A DNA stretch of 64,000 nt from Latrodectus hesperus (Eukaryota; Arthropoda; Arachnida; Araneae; Theridiidae), in NCBI GenBank assembly GCA_037975125.1, contig CM075855.1:84457392-84521391 (forward strand). The letters run 5' to 3'. Each line of letters opens with the position of its first letter. Position 1 is the first letter of the stretch. Shown here piece by piece: positions 34,532 to 46,615 of this stretch. The notes under the pieces were generated by a model. It saw nothing but the letters and a program-made list of their open reading frames with translations. It was not told the origin of the DNA and did not search any database. The translations under genes were made by a program, and so were the position numbers.

Positions 34532-34966
34532 ATAAATGATTATCAGATAAAAATGGATAATGGTTTTATTTTTATCTGTAGAAATAAATAAGCTGTATCT
34601 TTCACAAAATTGGTAAAAGCAACAACCACCGGCTAAACGGCAAAGGGCTAGTGGATAACCATATATGGGCATGTGCCGATATTTACATGGACCACAAGCG
34701 GCCGAAACTGCATTTCTGGTCCGCAGCGATTGACCAGCAACGGACCATACTGCCGGTCCAGCATCAATGACGACGACTACTTTTTATTGACGGAACCCGT
34801 GAGGCCAAATAGTAGCAGCTGTCTTGGATGGCCAGCATATTTTTGTTTGCTGGGTCTTCAGAATAAATTACATATCGCCACAACCTAAAAAAATCGCAAC
34901 TCAAATCCTTTTGTAATTACAGAGATAATGATGATTTATTTGAACTTATTGCATTAAACTTATATT
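34532..34966. other. Unassigned segment, partly GC-rich
   Basis: Bases 34620-34850 are much richer in G+C than the window average and include a plus-strand open frame of 71 codons (34673-34888) without known motifs. It may be a fragment of another repeat. I cannot classify it. Confidence 0.35.
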
Positions 34967-35030
34967 CAGTGCCTGAGTTAGGTAGGGGCCTATGGAGCAA
35001 TTGCCTAGGGCCACCACATCAGAGAGGATT
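34967..35030 (+). mobile_element. Possible hAT terminal repeat
   Basis: CAGTGCCTGAGTTAGGTAGG begins at 34967 and is followed by GGCCTATGG...GCCTAGGGCC. That is the form of a left end of hAT elements whose termini read CAG-GCC-GGATTA-like, followed by GGCC-rich sequence. The matching right end and an 8-bp duplication were not found before 36370, so it is a terminus only. Confidence 0.4.
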
Positions 35031-36370
35031 CCCAAATCGAATAAAAAATTTATTTTACGTTTCCTCCTTTAATAAACTTTTTTTAAACAAAATATCAGTT
35101 CAGTGTAAAATCCATTAATTTTATGTTAACTTCTACATTAATCTATAGTATATATACAAAAAATCTATTCGCAAATCCATAACTTTCTAAGGCGGAATTC
35201 AATTAAATTTTCGCTATTACAATGGACAAATTTGGACAATCAAAAGCCTGTATTTTTACAAATCGCAAAATGCGATATGTTTACTAAAATAGGGCTTCTG
35301 ATTAGCTTAATTGAGCCATGGTAATGCAAAAACTTCGTAGATAGAGTTCTATTTCAATGTCAGCAAAGATATAAATCTTTCTCAGCTAGATGACAAATTT
35401 CACAATCAGAAAACTGCTTTCATATTGCTAAAAAAGTCTTTACATTTTTTAATTATAAATTTAAATAGCATATTTGCCAAATTTTGGCTCTTCAAATGTA
35501 CTTTATCTTTTTAATGATGAGCATAGAATTGTCAGAAAATCGATAAAATGATCACATTGGTATTTGGTCTGACCATTGGAGAACCTACTTTAGAGCCATT
35601 TTAGGCTCTAGTTAATTTTTTGTTATATATTTATAATGAGGTGAAACTTTTAAATACCTCCAGAGTTCATTCCGCAGACCAAAAACCCATGACTCACATA
35701 GACCAGGAGCAGAGAAAAACTGCATGATTTTCTGAAAAAAAGGGGAGGGGTAAAAAGTATATCGAGTTTAAAGCTCCCTCTGGTGGATTGTTTACTTTTG
35801 TCTACACTTAGAACATACTCCCGGTGAAAATTTTGGCACTTTAAGAAAAGGGCGTAGAAATTTTAATTTGTTAATTAAGTTGAAATTTTTCAATTTTTAG
35901 TTTATTTTTTATTAAAATGTAAAGGATTTGCTGTATTCCAGATCCATTTCTATATAGATAGAAATGGATCTCTATCTAATCGAGAAGAAATAAAAGAAAA
36001 AGGTGGAAAAATGAAAAGATTTTTCGCAGCACCCAAAGTATGTGTTCGAATTTTGCATATAATCCTACATAAATATAAATTTAGTAACGAAATAATATTA
36101 CTTTCTTCATGAATTGCTTATAGTAATGATTTGATATGCAATTAATGTAGAAATATAATAATTTATTTTAAACTTTTTCAGAAAATTTCGATTGTAATGG
36201 TTTCTTACATGTCTATATGCACTTTTCTGAACAATATTTTTATTTTCATATGCATGAAGTTCAATGACTTATCATATGAAACGAGACTTGAAGTAATTAA
36301 GCTCTTAAATGAAGCCCCTGTTTATATTATGATTAAATGACTTTTAAATTATTGTAAATTAAGTGTATGT
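35031..36370. other. Unassigned AT-rich sequence
   Basis: It contains a perfect 14-bp inverted repeat with 4-nt loop (35940-35953 and 35958-35971, arms AGATCCATTTCTAT). No coding region was recognised. It may include the body of the element whose end is at 34967. Confidence 0.4.
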
Positions 36371-36381
36371 ACGTAATATAA

Positions 36382-36861
36382 CGAAGTCATTTGATACCTT
36401 CACATGTGAATCTCCACGGGAATGAAATGGCCGATAATCTTGCTAAGGAGGGTTGCAGGATTTCAAATACTCCCTCTTCCACACTTACTTTTCTGGAGTT
36501 ATACTCCCGGGAAAAATCAAAAATCTCGGAGGAGTGGAAAACACCCCCTACCCATAATTGGTACAAGGGATCAAAATTGTCCCTTGACCTCCCGTGTGAC
36601 AGACGTACCTGGACTGTTCTCTCAAGACTTGCTAGCGGTCATATTAAGTGCCTCACTTTCAACGAGGGCAGGAAAACTTTCGTCACCTGCACCAAGTGCC
36701 AAAATCATCAGGCTTCTCCTGAGCATCTTTTGGATTGCATGGGTCTCTCTAGGGAGGATCTCTTTAGCAATCCTCTTTTAGTCTTCGACTTCCTTACAGT
36801 CAACGAACTCGTGGATCTAGTCTGACTCCGTCAGACATGGAGGATAAGCAACAACAACAAC
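36382..36861 (+). mobile_element. 5'-truncated RNase H-type non-LTR element with (CAA)n tail
   Basis: A perfect 11-bp duplication, ACGTAATATAA, lies at 36371-36381 and 36862-36872. The insert is about 480 bp and ends TAAGCAACAACAACAAC. It contains the last 144 codons of an ORF2 and a very short 3' UTR. Its final 90 bp recur in inverted orientation at 3949-4040. It is a different family from the (GAA)n-tailed element at 30041, as the coding sequence and tail both differ. Confidence 0.93.
36391..36825 (+). pseudogene. C-terminal end of non-LTR ORF2 (RNase H end and Cys/His finger)
   Basis: The frame opens in the last RNase H motif, IPSHVNLHGNEMADNLAKEG, where H and D are the catalytic residues of that motif. 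It continues through a Trp-rich connection and ends with a CTKC...EHLLDC finger (C-x2-C-x8-H-x4-C). The final residues are VNELVDLV with TGA at 36823-36825. The frame is uninterrupted, so the copy is young or lightly mutated, but it is only the tail of a protein that should exceed 1000 residues. Nothing suggests that it is expressed. Confidence 0.9.
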
Positions 36862-37328
36862 ACGTAATATAAAAACAGTAAATGTAAAATAAATTAGTTT
36901 CGATATTTCGATTTCCTAAACATAAGTATATTTTAATGGAATAAGTGTTAAAAGAATAATATTCTTCAAACTAATTTATGATCGTGTGGAGCACCGAAAT
37001 GCTTTAACTTTATCAGTAATTTTTTTTCTTTTTTTTAGTACAAGAATGTACCTTTATCCCACAGATAAAATAAAAATATTGATTATTTTAAACGGGTAAA
37101 ACTATTAAATATAGGAAATTACAAATTTATCTTTAAACTTCAACTTGATATAACATGTTTAATCTTTTACCCTTTACACAACCTAAAAAATGAAGATATT
37201 TGTAAAGTGAAATGAATAATTGTTCAAGAAATCTTTATAAAATGTATGTATGAAGTAACGTATGTTTTTTTTTTCTATTTTCAAATATAATAGGAATTTG
37301 GTTCTTATTTATTATTATAATTTATATA

Positions 37329-38389
37329 CACTGATGGGCACTGTAAATGCAACATCTTGAAGGAAGCATGCAAAGAACATGAAATTTACAATGTGCATTA
37401 GCAGAGGTGAGATATCCAAATGATTAGAATTTCAGTACAGGCTCACATCACGTGCGCCTGTGGCACCACTTCAGAATTATATTTAATGCTTGGAAATTTC
37501 AACGTTTTGAGTTAAGCAATTGTGTATTTCTTATGGTTTTTTTAAACGATTAATTATGCCTCCTAGAAAACAGCGATCATTTTTTTTTATCAAGTATCCG
37601 AATTCAACAGAGGAAGGATAGTGGCCTTACTGAGATTGTGGATTATCTTTCAGAGAAATCGGTAGTCGTGTTGGAAGAAACCAAACAACTGTAATGCGGA
37701 TATGTGATCGTTGGATGCAGAAGGGTACGACGGACCGACGTATTCGATTGCATCCAACTTAGTGCACCACTTTACGTGATGACAGGCAAATTATGCGCAT
37801 TACAGTGACGGATCGCTCAGCCACATCGCGAACCATAGCACAGCACATTCAGACTGTAACGCATCATCCAGTGCCTCCGCGTACCATTCGACGCCGTTTA
37901 CAGCAGAGTGGTCTGTCCGCAAGACATCCATTGCTTCGTCTACTTCTGACGCAGAACCACAGCCGTATCCGCCACCAATTGTGCAATGAAAGAAGGATGT
38001 GGAATGAAATTGTCCTTACTGAGAGTCACGCTTCTGTCTGCAACACCACGATGGTTGCATTCGTGTCTGGAGACACTGTGGTGAAAGGATGCTGAAAAGC
38101 TGTGTTATGCACCACCACACTGGTATTATTTTGTTGGGTGGTATTGGATATAACACTCTTTCTTTGCCAGTACTTTAAACAGCCAGCTCTATATCTCAGA
38201 AGAGTTGGAGCCAAATGTCCTTCCTTACCTTCAGGGCCTGCTCTGGCTACTAATTTTGGCAGGAGCCACACTTCACAGAAGTCTATAAATTTGATCATCT
38301 GATACTTCGTCAACATATTATCTACAAAATAAATTTTGTTGTGATATCCCTTGTCTTTCTTGGTGTTGCAATCTGGGTGGCCAGCAGTG
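37329..38389 (+). mobile_element. Tc1/mariner transposon with both ends, internally deleted
   Basis: TA dinucleotides flank the element (37327-37328 and 38390-38391). The ends read CACTGATGGGCACTG at the left, and CACTGCTGGCCACCCAGATT when the right end is read inward. The length of 1061 bp is short for Tc1 (about 1.3-1.6 kb). The reading frame corresponds to the transposase up to about the PYLQGL motif and then jumps to the right end, so the last catalytic segment is deleted. It cannot encode its own transposase, but with both termini it could in principle be moved by a related enzyme. Confidence 0.9.
37560..38275 (+). pseudogene. Tc1 transposase, broken
   Basis: Starting near MPPRKQRS (about 37558), the pieces read in order: a first helix-turn-helix region; NQTTVMRICDRWMQKG (37678); RQIMRITVTDRSATSRTIAQ (second DNA-binding subdomain, 37788); RRRLQQSGLSARHPL; then MWNEIVLTES where the family has ..FSDES with the first catalytic Asp. 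A frameshift follows, and then HHDG and TGIILLGGIGYNT (38120). The final recognisable motif is LYLRRVGAKCPSLPS / PYLQG (38190-38235). Multiple frame breaks occur, and the segment with the second Asp and Glu of the DD34E triad is missing. Confidence 0.85.
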
Positions 38390-38391
38390 TA

Positions 38392-38985
38392 TTATATTCA
38401 TGTGAAATTCTAAGTATTGATATAAAGTAATTATATACTAATTGCTTATCCTTATATAATTTTTTTCGTAAATATGTTTTTGTAAATGATTTACTTTGTA
38501 AACGATGCTTGTTTCTTATCCTTATTTATTATTTATATTTTTAAAATTTTATATTTTTTCATACTTATTTCTTATATATTATTAATTTTTTGTAAATATT
38601 TATACATTTTTCTCATCCTGATTTGATTTTATAAATTATTTATGTTACTTTCTAATTTTATTTATTTGCTTTTATGTAAATAAAACCAAATAATGGAACA
38701 ACTTTCAGCTGCCCTTGCCGGTTTTTAGAGGTTCCAGGGTCAGAAGACCCTTACCCTTGTTAGTAGTAGGTCTGGGGATAGTGCCTAACTAGTGTCTCGA
38801 GCCACGATCGTCGGTTTCAAAAGATTTTGGCTATGATTCGCTGACTTGGCGATGTAAATAATTCGATAAATTTATCTGGTTAGTAAGTTTATTTATTGAA
38901 TATTTTTACTTTTTTTTAACTTACATTTCTAAAATTTAGCATATTTTTCTCGTATAAAATACTAAGTTTCTTCTAAAATTTTTTG
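38392..38985. other. AT-rich DNA with a 170-bp GC-enriched segment
   Basis: 38690-38860 is clearly less AT-rich than its flanks (for example CAGCTGCCCTTGCCGG and TCTCGAGCCACGATCG). It looks like a fragment of a dispersed repeat, possibly a LINE 3' UTR, but carries no motif that would identify it. The rest is low-complexity AT-rich sequence. Confidence 0.35.
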
Positions 38986-38989
38986 TACA

Positions 38990-39900
38990 TGTAACTGAGA
39001 AAATTTATTAAATTCTGTATTATTTATAAATTTCCTCATTTATATAAAAACTAAAATCTTATTTTTTCAAATAAATAAGTTGTATTTTGAATCGAACTAC
39101 AGATATTTATTGTATTGGCAGCTTGCGATTTATCTTAGTAGATTTTTTTAATTTAAAAGAGAGAATCTACACACTAAATAAAAATATATTTTAAATCTGC
39201 AGTTTTTTTAATTGAAGCTTGTTAAAACAACTCATGTATGCAAAAATAAATATTAAATGAAAAAATAAATAAAAACAATTTTTAATTGAACATGATACAA
39301 ATTTTAACTAAATTAAAAAAAAAACAGCTTGGGCTAATAAATTTATAATTAAACCAAAGACAAAATATAGTTTTGAGATTTAAGCATGATGAAGTGAAAA
39401 ATAGAAAAAAAACTACTTAAAATAAAATTAACTAATAATGAAACCAATCATTTATCATGTATGGTAAAGTAACAATTTATGAATATTATGTTTGGTATAT
39501 ATAATGAAAAAAAAATTTAATTTTACCTTCAATTTTTTACACTCAGTATTTTATTCCCATTTGTATTTATAATTTCCTTATTAAAACACAGAAATCAGAA
39601 GGATATGTGATTCTGAGTGCCTTTAAATCTTTTATGCATATAAGTGAGAAATTTATAAATTGTTTATAAAAATTTCTCATTTTTAAAAATTAAAAAACTT
39701 ATTTTTTCAAATAAATGAGTTGTACTCTTAAACTGAACTACAAATGTTCAATATTTACAGCTTGATTTATCGTATAATATATATCACAAGCTAAATATGT
39801 TTAGAACTTCTAACTTAAAAAATAGACAACGTACACACTAAATAACAATATTTTTTAATTCTGCAGTTTTTTTAGTTGAAATTTATATAACACCCAAAAC
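38990..39900. repeat. Two diverged direct repeats about 650 bp apart
   Basis: 38990-39240 and 39640-39900 share, in the same order and spacing, CTTATTTTTTCAAATAAAT, then AGTTGTA, GAACTACA.AT, CACACTAAATAA and CTGCAGTTTTTTTA. They are an old duplication or two copies of one AT-rich repeat. No coding content. Confidence 0.7.
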
Positions 39901-39994
39901 TTATTATATATACATACTTAAATATAGTTAATAAATGGTTAGTTTTTAGTTAGATTTCCTACCAATAATATATATAGTTTTTAAGTGATTGTAT

Positions 39995-40430
39995 TTGTTC
40001 TATGATTATTTGCACGAGGCGGATTTGGGCAGAATCTGAGTAATGTGATCTGGGTTTATATATATAAACGGGGTCGTGTGCGTCGTTAGACGGAAGTTCC
40101 ATGATGTTTGGAATGTTAATTAAATTTTCTTTTTTACGCAGGTTATTCTTTATTTTAGAATAAAATTTTTTAAGTGAGAGAATATTGTATTATTTTCTTA
40201 TTTGATTGTTCCTGTAGTACCAGGGAGCTTTTGTTATTTGTCTTATGGTTTTATTTGGGAGGGGTTCAATTTTTTTAATTTAGAATCGTGGGTGTAACTC
40301 CAGAGTAGGCATAAGTATGAGATAAGGAGTCTGAGAAACCCTTTGAAAATGAGTATTTTAATTTCCGTTGAGAGTTCAAAGTTATTTTTAAGTTGTGGGT
40401 AGAAGGCTGCCTTTGTTTGCCCAAATGGGG
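39995..40430 (-). pseudogene. Jockey-like reverse transcriptase fragment, C-terminal
   Basis: Reading downward on the minus strand, AAFYPQLKNNFELS (about 40410-40370) fits the post-palm region of jockey/X-like elements. It is followed, with stops and frame changes, by the remnant of the ..LIRPILTYA motif, THDSKLKKLN (about 40290) and a remnant of the ..APWYVRN motif. The stretch HDPVYIYKPR..., read across a small disruption near 40050, fits the usual end of the ORF. It is heavily mutated. It could derive from the same family as the element at 52430-54950, which lacks precisely this portion, but the two do not overlap and so cannot be compared. Confidence 0.55.
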
Positions 40431-40970
40431 GAAAGCTATGTTAATCTAAAATTTAATGGGATTACATTGCTTTCTATTTTTTGATTATGATTAATTTCCA
40501 TTACTTGATATAAATTTTTGTTATAAATAGTAAAAATGAATTATTTATTTTTAAATTATAAAATGTATTATTTGAAATTCTAATTTAAAACTCTTAAGAA
40601 TATAAGATTGCACTATAAATAAAATATTAAAATTGATAAGCTATTTGCCAAATTTTTAAACAAGAATTTATTTTTAATTTGGTAACAATATTTCCTTGTT
40701 TTTCATAGAAATTTAAAGATTCTATATAAATATTCCATGTTTCACAGGAATATAACTCTTGAGGATTTACTAAGAATTTTAAGTTTAAAAAAAGTTATGC
40801 ATTTGCATCTTGAATAAAAATTCCTTTCAAATTAACCATAAAGTTATAAAGTAATGAAAAAAGAAACATTTTATTGAATGAAATAAACTTTGCTTTTAAG
40901 TGAAAAGTGGAATGATGTAAAGGATGATCTTTTTTAAAGTTACAGTGTTTGGAGCGTGCTGTAGCGCGAT
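40431..40970 (+). repeat. Older AT-rich repeat, uninterrupted copy
   Basis: It shares a long series of blocks with two segments further on (49383-49528 and 52016-52395): TTAATCTAAA, TTACATT, AAAAATGAAT, GAAATTCTAATT, ATATTAAAATT, TTTGGTAACAATAT, ATAGAAATTTAAAGAT, ACATTTTATTGAA and finally GTGCTGTAG. It has no recognisable coding sequence. Its value is as the empty-site counterpart of the copy interrupted at 49530-52015. Confidence 0.75.
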
Positions 40971-43900
40971 CTAATAGCCTAAATGACACCAAACTTGGTA
41001 TTTAGACTAATAAAAATGTGGAAAAAAGGATTCCGTAAAAAAAATTAGTTCCAAAAGTTGCCACTAGTGTATTTTGTAGCGCTGCTGTAGCTTACAATAA
41101 TGAGAATTAGCATAAGACACGGGCATCAAAGAAAAACGCAAATGTTGTGCAATGACAGAGCCAGTAATAGGGGCTATAAAAGCAAGCAGTAGACAGCTCC
41201 GACAATCACAGTTGACGATAATGCATCTCCAATAATTTCTTTAACTCGTAAATAGTTACCTCAAAAGTGAAATCTAAGTTGTCTTAGAGTGAGATCAAAG
41301 TTGTATTTTCCTCTAAGAAAACTTTAATTTCAATAAGAAATTACATGAAATAGTGCAAAATTAGGAAATATAAAAAAAAATTTGCTGTTCATTAAGTCTG
41401 CATATTTATGGCATTATATACGTACTTAGAGATAAATAAAGGAGAATACAATTGAAGTTGTATCAAAAAAGATATATTTAACTAAAACAATTTATTTAGA
41501 TTTTCTTAGAATTTTATATATTCATATGATTTATTTTAAATAGTATATTAGCAGAGTAAACTGTATTTGAGAAGTCAATAAATGTAGCAACAAATTTTTG
41601 CTTTTGAGTTAAAACATTTCAAACCTTATGAAACATATAAATAATACATACCACAAATTAAAACACATGGTGTGCAAGGTAAGTCTATAATATCTACTGC
41701 ATCCTGAGAAGATGTGGAAATCTAAAACCAATAAACAAATTCCTGATTAATTTATTTATGATTAATTTTTATATTCATTTATAAATTTCTTATTTATAAT
41801 TTACTGAGCAGTAATTTTTTTAAAATAAAGTTTTGAATATTTTACTGCAATACTTCTAAATATTTTTTCAAGTCTTCTCCAAAATATGCAGATAGAAGAA
41901 CAATACACGCTCCAACATCCTCTTTTCCATCCGCAATTCCTCAATGGTTGAAGATTGTATTTTACAACCTTCAGGAGGAGAAGTTTTTAAGAAATAAACA
42001 ATTCTTTTAATTTTGTTAGCTGATGCAAACTTAAGTCTTTCATTTAAATCTACAGCAGTTAAATACTTAAAATGGTCCAAAATGGTTTGCTTTAAAAACA
42101 AGCAATGCCATTCTTTCTTTTAATGTGAAAATATCACTAGGTGTGTTAATATCTTTTCTTTGAAATAGAAAAGTCTCATATTAATTTTACAACCTCTTCA
42201 ATTATAACACCAAAAAGCACACTGCATTTTGCTTCTTGTCGGACATTACAATGAAGGAAAAAAATAGAAAACTTTTAAAAAAATACACGCGTGCTTATTA
42301 AAACTCTCTCTCTCCCAATACCTATTCCAGCTTTTAAATATGGCTGAAGTTGATATGAAGAGACTTTACTCTGAATAGTCTTACTACTAAAAGTTATTTG
42401 TGATTATTCTATTTTTAAAACTTCCTTTACAAATCAAACACTTTCTTCATAAATTCTTATTTTCCCAAAAACATAGATATATTTAAAAAAATTTTTAAAA
42501 AGTGTGGCTATATTGGAAGGTAGTATTTAATGTGCACAGTAGTATTAGAAAAATCTTGAGCACAATATATTTTAAATATGTTAAGCAAGAACAAATTACC
42601 AAGTTTTCACTCATGTATTTGTTTTTTAATTATAATTTTAAATTAGCTTTTCTTTTTATGACTTTCAGATTCCTTCACTAACATGTAAATAAATCATAAA
42701 TAGTACTACAAATTTTGCAATTTTTTAATAAAATAAAGTAAAATTTGCAGTAATGTAATTTTTTACAAAAAAAAATGTGTTGCCTGAAATTTTGTTTTAT
42801 AAATATCAAACATCCAACAAGATTTCCCAAACAGGCTTTTAATTAATGTTCTAATTAGTAATATAAATTAAAAAAATTAATCATGGTTATAAAATAATAA
42901 ACTTTACTTTTTCTAAATAAATGACCTTAATATGAATAGTACTTCCTAATATGTATTTAAAAATATTTCTTATATATTTGTTTTAAAATAATGATTTCAA
43001 AAAATAAATATTTTAAAAAAATATTACATTTTCCATTGAAATGCATTTTCACATTTCATGCAAATTCTAAACACAAGACCATTTATTCTTATAAATATCA
43101 TTATTTATAATATTATTTTATTGAAAGAATTTACAAACATTTATGCCTAAAAAAATCATTATTTTAATGCATGTTACAAAATGGAATTGAATTAATGATC
43201 AAAATTAGAATGCAATTTAACGATCTGTATTAAAAAAAACATTTTTTAATAAAATTCTAATCAAAAAATTATTAAAAATATAAAAATTATATTTAGTTAA
43301 TATACAATAAATTATATCATTTTACAATGACAGATAAATCAGGAATTTTCCACAACGAAATAAAATAGAAATTCCGTTAATATATTTAATAATATATATC
43401 TAAAAGAATATAACAATAGATGATTATTCAATTTTAATTTCGAAAGATATATAGCTAAGCAATTTTATAACAAATGGAAGCACTTAAATACAATTCTAAT
43501 TTCATCAAAAATTTGATAATTAAAATACTAATAAATTATGTTACCAAACTACTATAAAATATTTAAAATATTAATAAAAAGTAAGTAAAAAATATTGACA
43601 CTAAATTAATACTAGTAAATATGATCATTTGTAAATTCAGCTTAGAATTTTTTGAAATGTTCATTCAAATTTATAAGAATTTATATGTAACAAAGTTAGC
43701 TAACAACTTGCATAATAAACAATATGAAAAGTATACGTTACCTTATATTTGGTGATTAAATTTCAATAGAAATTCAACTAAAGGAACAATTATTCTCACA
43801 ATATCACCAACTTCACTAAGCGAAAACACGGGCAAATAATTGGCGAAATTAATTTGATTCATTTGTCACAGGAACAGAAGAAACTTTTATCTCGCTAATT

Positions 43901-44106
43901 CAATGCGCATGCCCAATAGCAAGCGATTTTCTGCGGCTGAATTTTACAGTAAAATTTACTGTAATCATTAGTGTTCCTAAGACAACTATTTAAATAACAG
44001 TGATTTTTACTGTATTTCTTCCGCTTTTTTACAGAGTAAAGATCAAAGTATCGACTTGAGAAACTGTTTTCCATTGATTCAAGCTATTAATATGTTGACA
44101 ATAGAT
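40971..44106. other. AT-rich sequence without recognised genes
   Basis: No coding region identified. 40940-41240 is less AT-rich and may be a repeat fragment. A minus-strand open frame at 41868-42101 (77 codons) lacks known motifs. A 21-nt palindrome (10-bp arms) lies at 43944-43964. Confidence 0.45.
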
Positions 44107-44436
44107 CAGAAGAAATAATTTATTTATTTTATTACATTACATATATTCAGACTTGTATGCTTGATTCTTGAGATCCGCTTGTAAGTCTTCGTCGATAATA
44201 GGACAAATAGCACAATGACAGATGTACAACCACAGAAGAATAACGAAGAAAACTCCCAGGGCCACGGTGGGAATCGAACCCACACTCCTACGCTCTCAAG
44301 CGATTAGCGGTGATGCTTTCGACCAGCGGTTCTTAACCTATGGGTCGCGACCCAAAATTGGGTCGCGAAGCATATTTCTTGGGTCGCGCTGCGTTGAACC
44401 AAAAAAGTTAGTAATACACCCCAAATAATAAGTAAT

Positions 44437-44604
44437 ACCAACACCTCCTAGAAGAGTTATTCCCTAATACAAGTTATACCATAATACAATGTTTCGGTTT
44501 TACCGCTCTTCGCAAATGGCCTTTCCGGAAGGCCATTCGCGAATCCCTTCCGGAAGTGAAGTCCAATTCCTGTCCTGAGGCTTTCTCTTCTAGGAGGTGT
44601 TGGT
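44437..44604. mobile_element. Small non-autonomous inverted-repeat element (MITE) inside the hAT
   Basis: Perfect 20-bp inverted repeats, ACCAACACCTCCTAGAAGAG and its complement, lie at 44437-44456 and 44585-44604. They enclose 128 bp with its own near-palindrome (AATGGCCTTTCCGGAAGG..., about 44514-44536). AAT flanks both sides and may be a 3-bp duplication. It lies in the untranslated leader of the hAT transposase gene. Confidence 0.75.
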
Positions 44605-44793
44605 AATACGCACGCCATTGCTTTGCGTGCGCGCAGACTCAGTAAGTTCTCTGTCAAAAACTCGTTTCTGCATATTGTGTTGTGAATAACAGTGAAACGT
44701 GAATACAAGCATTTTAGAAACAAATTTTGTCTTATTATTAATAGTGGAGTGATCAAGCTGCAGTGCGTATTGTAAAATTGTAATCACCCTAAA

Positions 44794-46615
44794 ATGGCCA
44801 AACGTTAATACAAGGAAGCATTTTTAGAATTAGGTTTTACTTGCATTTATGATCGAGGAGTGAACAAGCCGCAATGCATGTTGTGCAGTGAAATATTAAG
44901 TAATGAATCGATGAAATCGAACAAACTTAAAAGACATTTTGATTCAAAACATAAAAAATTTTCCATTGAGGGAAAAGACCGTACTTTTTTCGAAAGAAAA
45001 AAAGCCCATTTAAAGACAGCGTTTGGATGCACCAAGTAGTAATGATTTTATAAATTCTGCCAAACAAGCTACACTTGCTTCTTTTTATGTGGCTTGGCAT
45101 ATTGCAAGACAAAAGAAACCCCATAATATTGCTGAAAAACTTATAAAATCTGCTGCCATTGACATGGCACGTATCATGTGCGGAGATGAAAATTCAAAGA
45201 AATTACAAAAGATAGCATTATCAAATTATACAATTCGTTTACGAATTAATGATATGTCATTTGATATTAAGAATCAACTTATTTCTGCTACAAAAATTGC
45301 TGGTTTATTTAGTATTCAACTGGATGAAACGACAGATGTAAGTAAAGATGCTCAACTCATGGTTTACGTGCGGTATCCAGATTTAACAGATATACAGGAG
45401 GACATTTTATTTTGCAAACCAATGTCAACAATAACTAGAGGTGAAGATATTTTTCTTATGGTCGATTCGTTTTTTAAAGAAGAAGGCTTAAATTGGAATC
45501 AGTGTTTCAGTATTTGCACCGACGATGCAGCTGCCATGACAGCATCTCAAAAGGGATTTTCAACAAGAGCAAAACAAACGAATCCACAAATTATATCGAT
45601 TCATTGTTTGTTACATAGACAAAATCTTGCTTCAAAAAAATTATCACCCGAATTATGTATCGTTTTGGATGAAATTGTTGCGGTAGTCAATTTTATCAAA
45701 TCAAGAGCTCTTACCTGTAGAATTTTCCGCGAACTGTGTTTCGAATTTGGTGCAGAATACGAACATTTATTATATTATTCTGAAGTTAGATGGCTGTCCC
45801 GGGGCAAAGTTGTTCAAAGAGTATTATCATTGCGGACAGAAGTCGAATTTTTTTGAGAGAAAAGAAACACCCATTAGCATCTAAATTCTCCGAGTTGAAG
45901 TGGATTACTCAAGTTGCTTATTTGTCAGATATTTTATTTGAAATAAATAATCTAAATACGTCTATGCAAGGAAGTAATCATACTATTATTGAATTAACTG
46001 GAAAAATTACGTTTTAAAAATAAACTCAAATTATGGAGAAATAAGGTTGAAGTAAAGAAACTTGCTTCATTCCCAACTCTTAATTTACTTGTTGAAGACA
46101 ATAATATTGATATCACAGATTTTGAAATACAGAAAATTATTATTAATCATTTAGAAAAACTAATAGCAGACTTTGATCGATATTTCCCTGCAGACGATGT
46201 TTTCAAATATAATTGGGTTCGAATGTCATTTAATTTTGATGCAAGTGATTTGCATGAGGAATTTGTTAATATTAATCAATTTCAAGAACAATTAATAGAA
46301 ATACAAAGTGACCAAGCACTTCGATACAATTTCTACAAAAACACTGAATCTTTATGTGCTTTCTGGTTAAAATTAAAAACCGAAAAGCCAATAATTGTTA
46401 AAGAAGCCCTAAAAGTATTATTGCCCTTTTCAACAACAAATATGTGTGAGGCTGGTTTTTCGGCTCTGTGTGTAATCAAAAACAATTACCGGAACAAGTT
46501 AAATCCTGAAATAGATATATGGTTCTCCTTGACAAGCATTCAACCGAGGTTTGAAGATCTTTCAAAATATATTCAAGCACAAGGCTCTCATGAAAACTGT
46601 ATGACTTGGATTTAA
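44794..46615 (+). pseudogene. hAT transposase (ZBED5/SCAND3-like), broken
   Basis: The start ATG at 44794 gives MAKR and then a stop (TAA) at codon 5. In the same frame follows a BED-type finger (QCMLCSE...LKRHFDSKH, 44870-44950). A +1 shift near 45020 leads into the long central ORF (45023-45856), with SIQLDETTDVSKDAQ (first Asp), SICTDDAAAMTAS (second Asp; the family usually has CTDGA), IHCLLHRQNLA and YYSEVRWLSRGK. A poly-T frameshift at about 45847 precedes HPLASKFSELKWITQVAYLS. The C-terminus (46223-46615) holds LLPFSTTNMCEAGFSAL, including the catalytic Glu and the dimerisation region. Four or more lesions make it a pseudogene, but overall coding preservation is good, implying modest age. 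Confidence 0.9.

Noticed and set aside
37793..38095. 100-codon frame as a domesticated host gene
   Set aside because: It is a segment of a Tc1 transposase with frame breaks on both sides and a deleted catalytic half.
44222..44428. Open frame and tRNA-like sequence suggesting a functional tRNA-Ser/Leu gene
   Set aside because: The A-box half is separated from the B-box half by a 2.6-kb hAT, and the unit has a SINE body and 12-bp target duplications; it is a broken SINE, not a tRNA gene.
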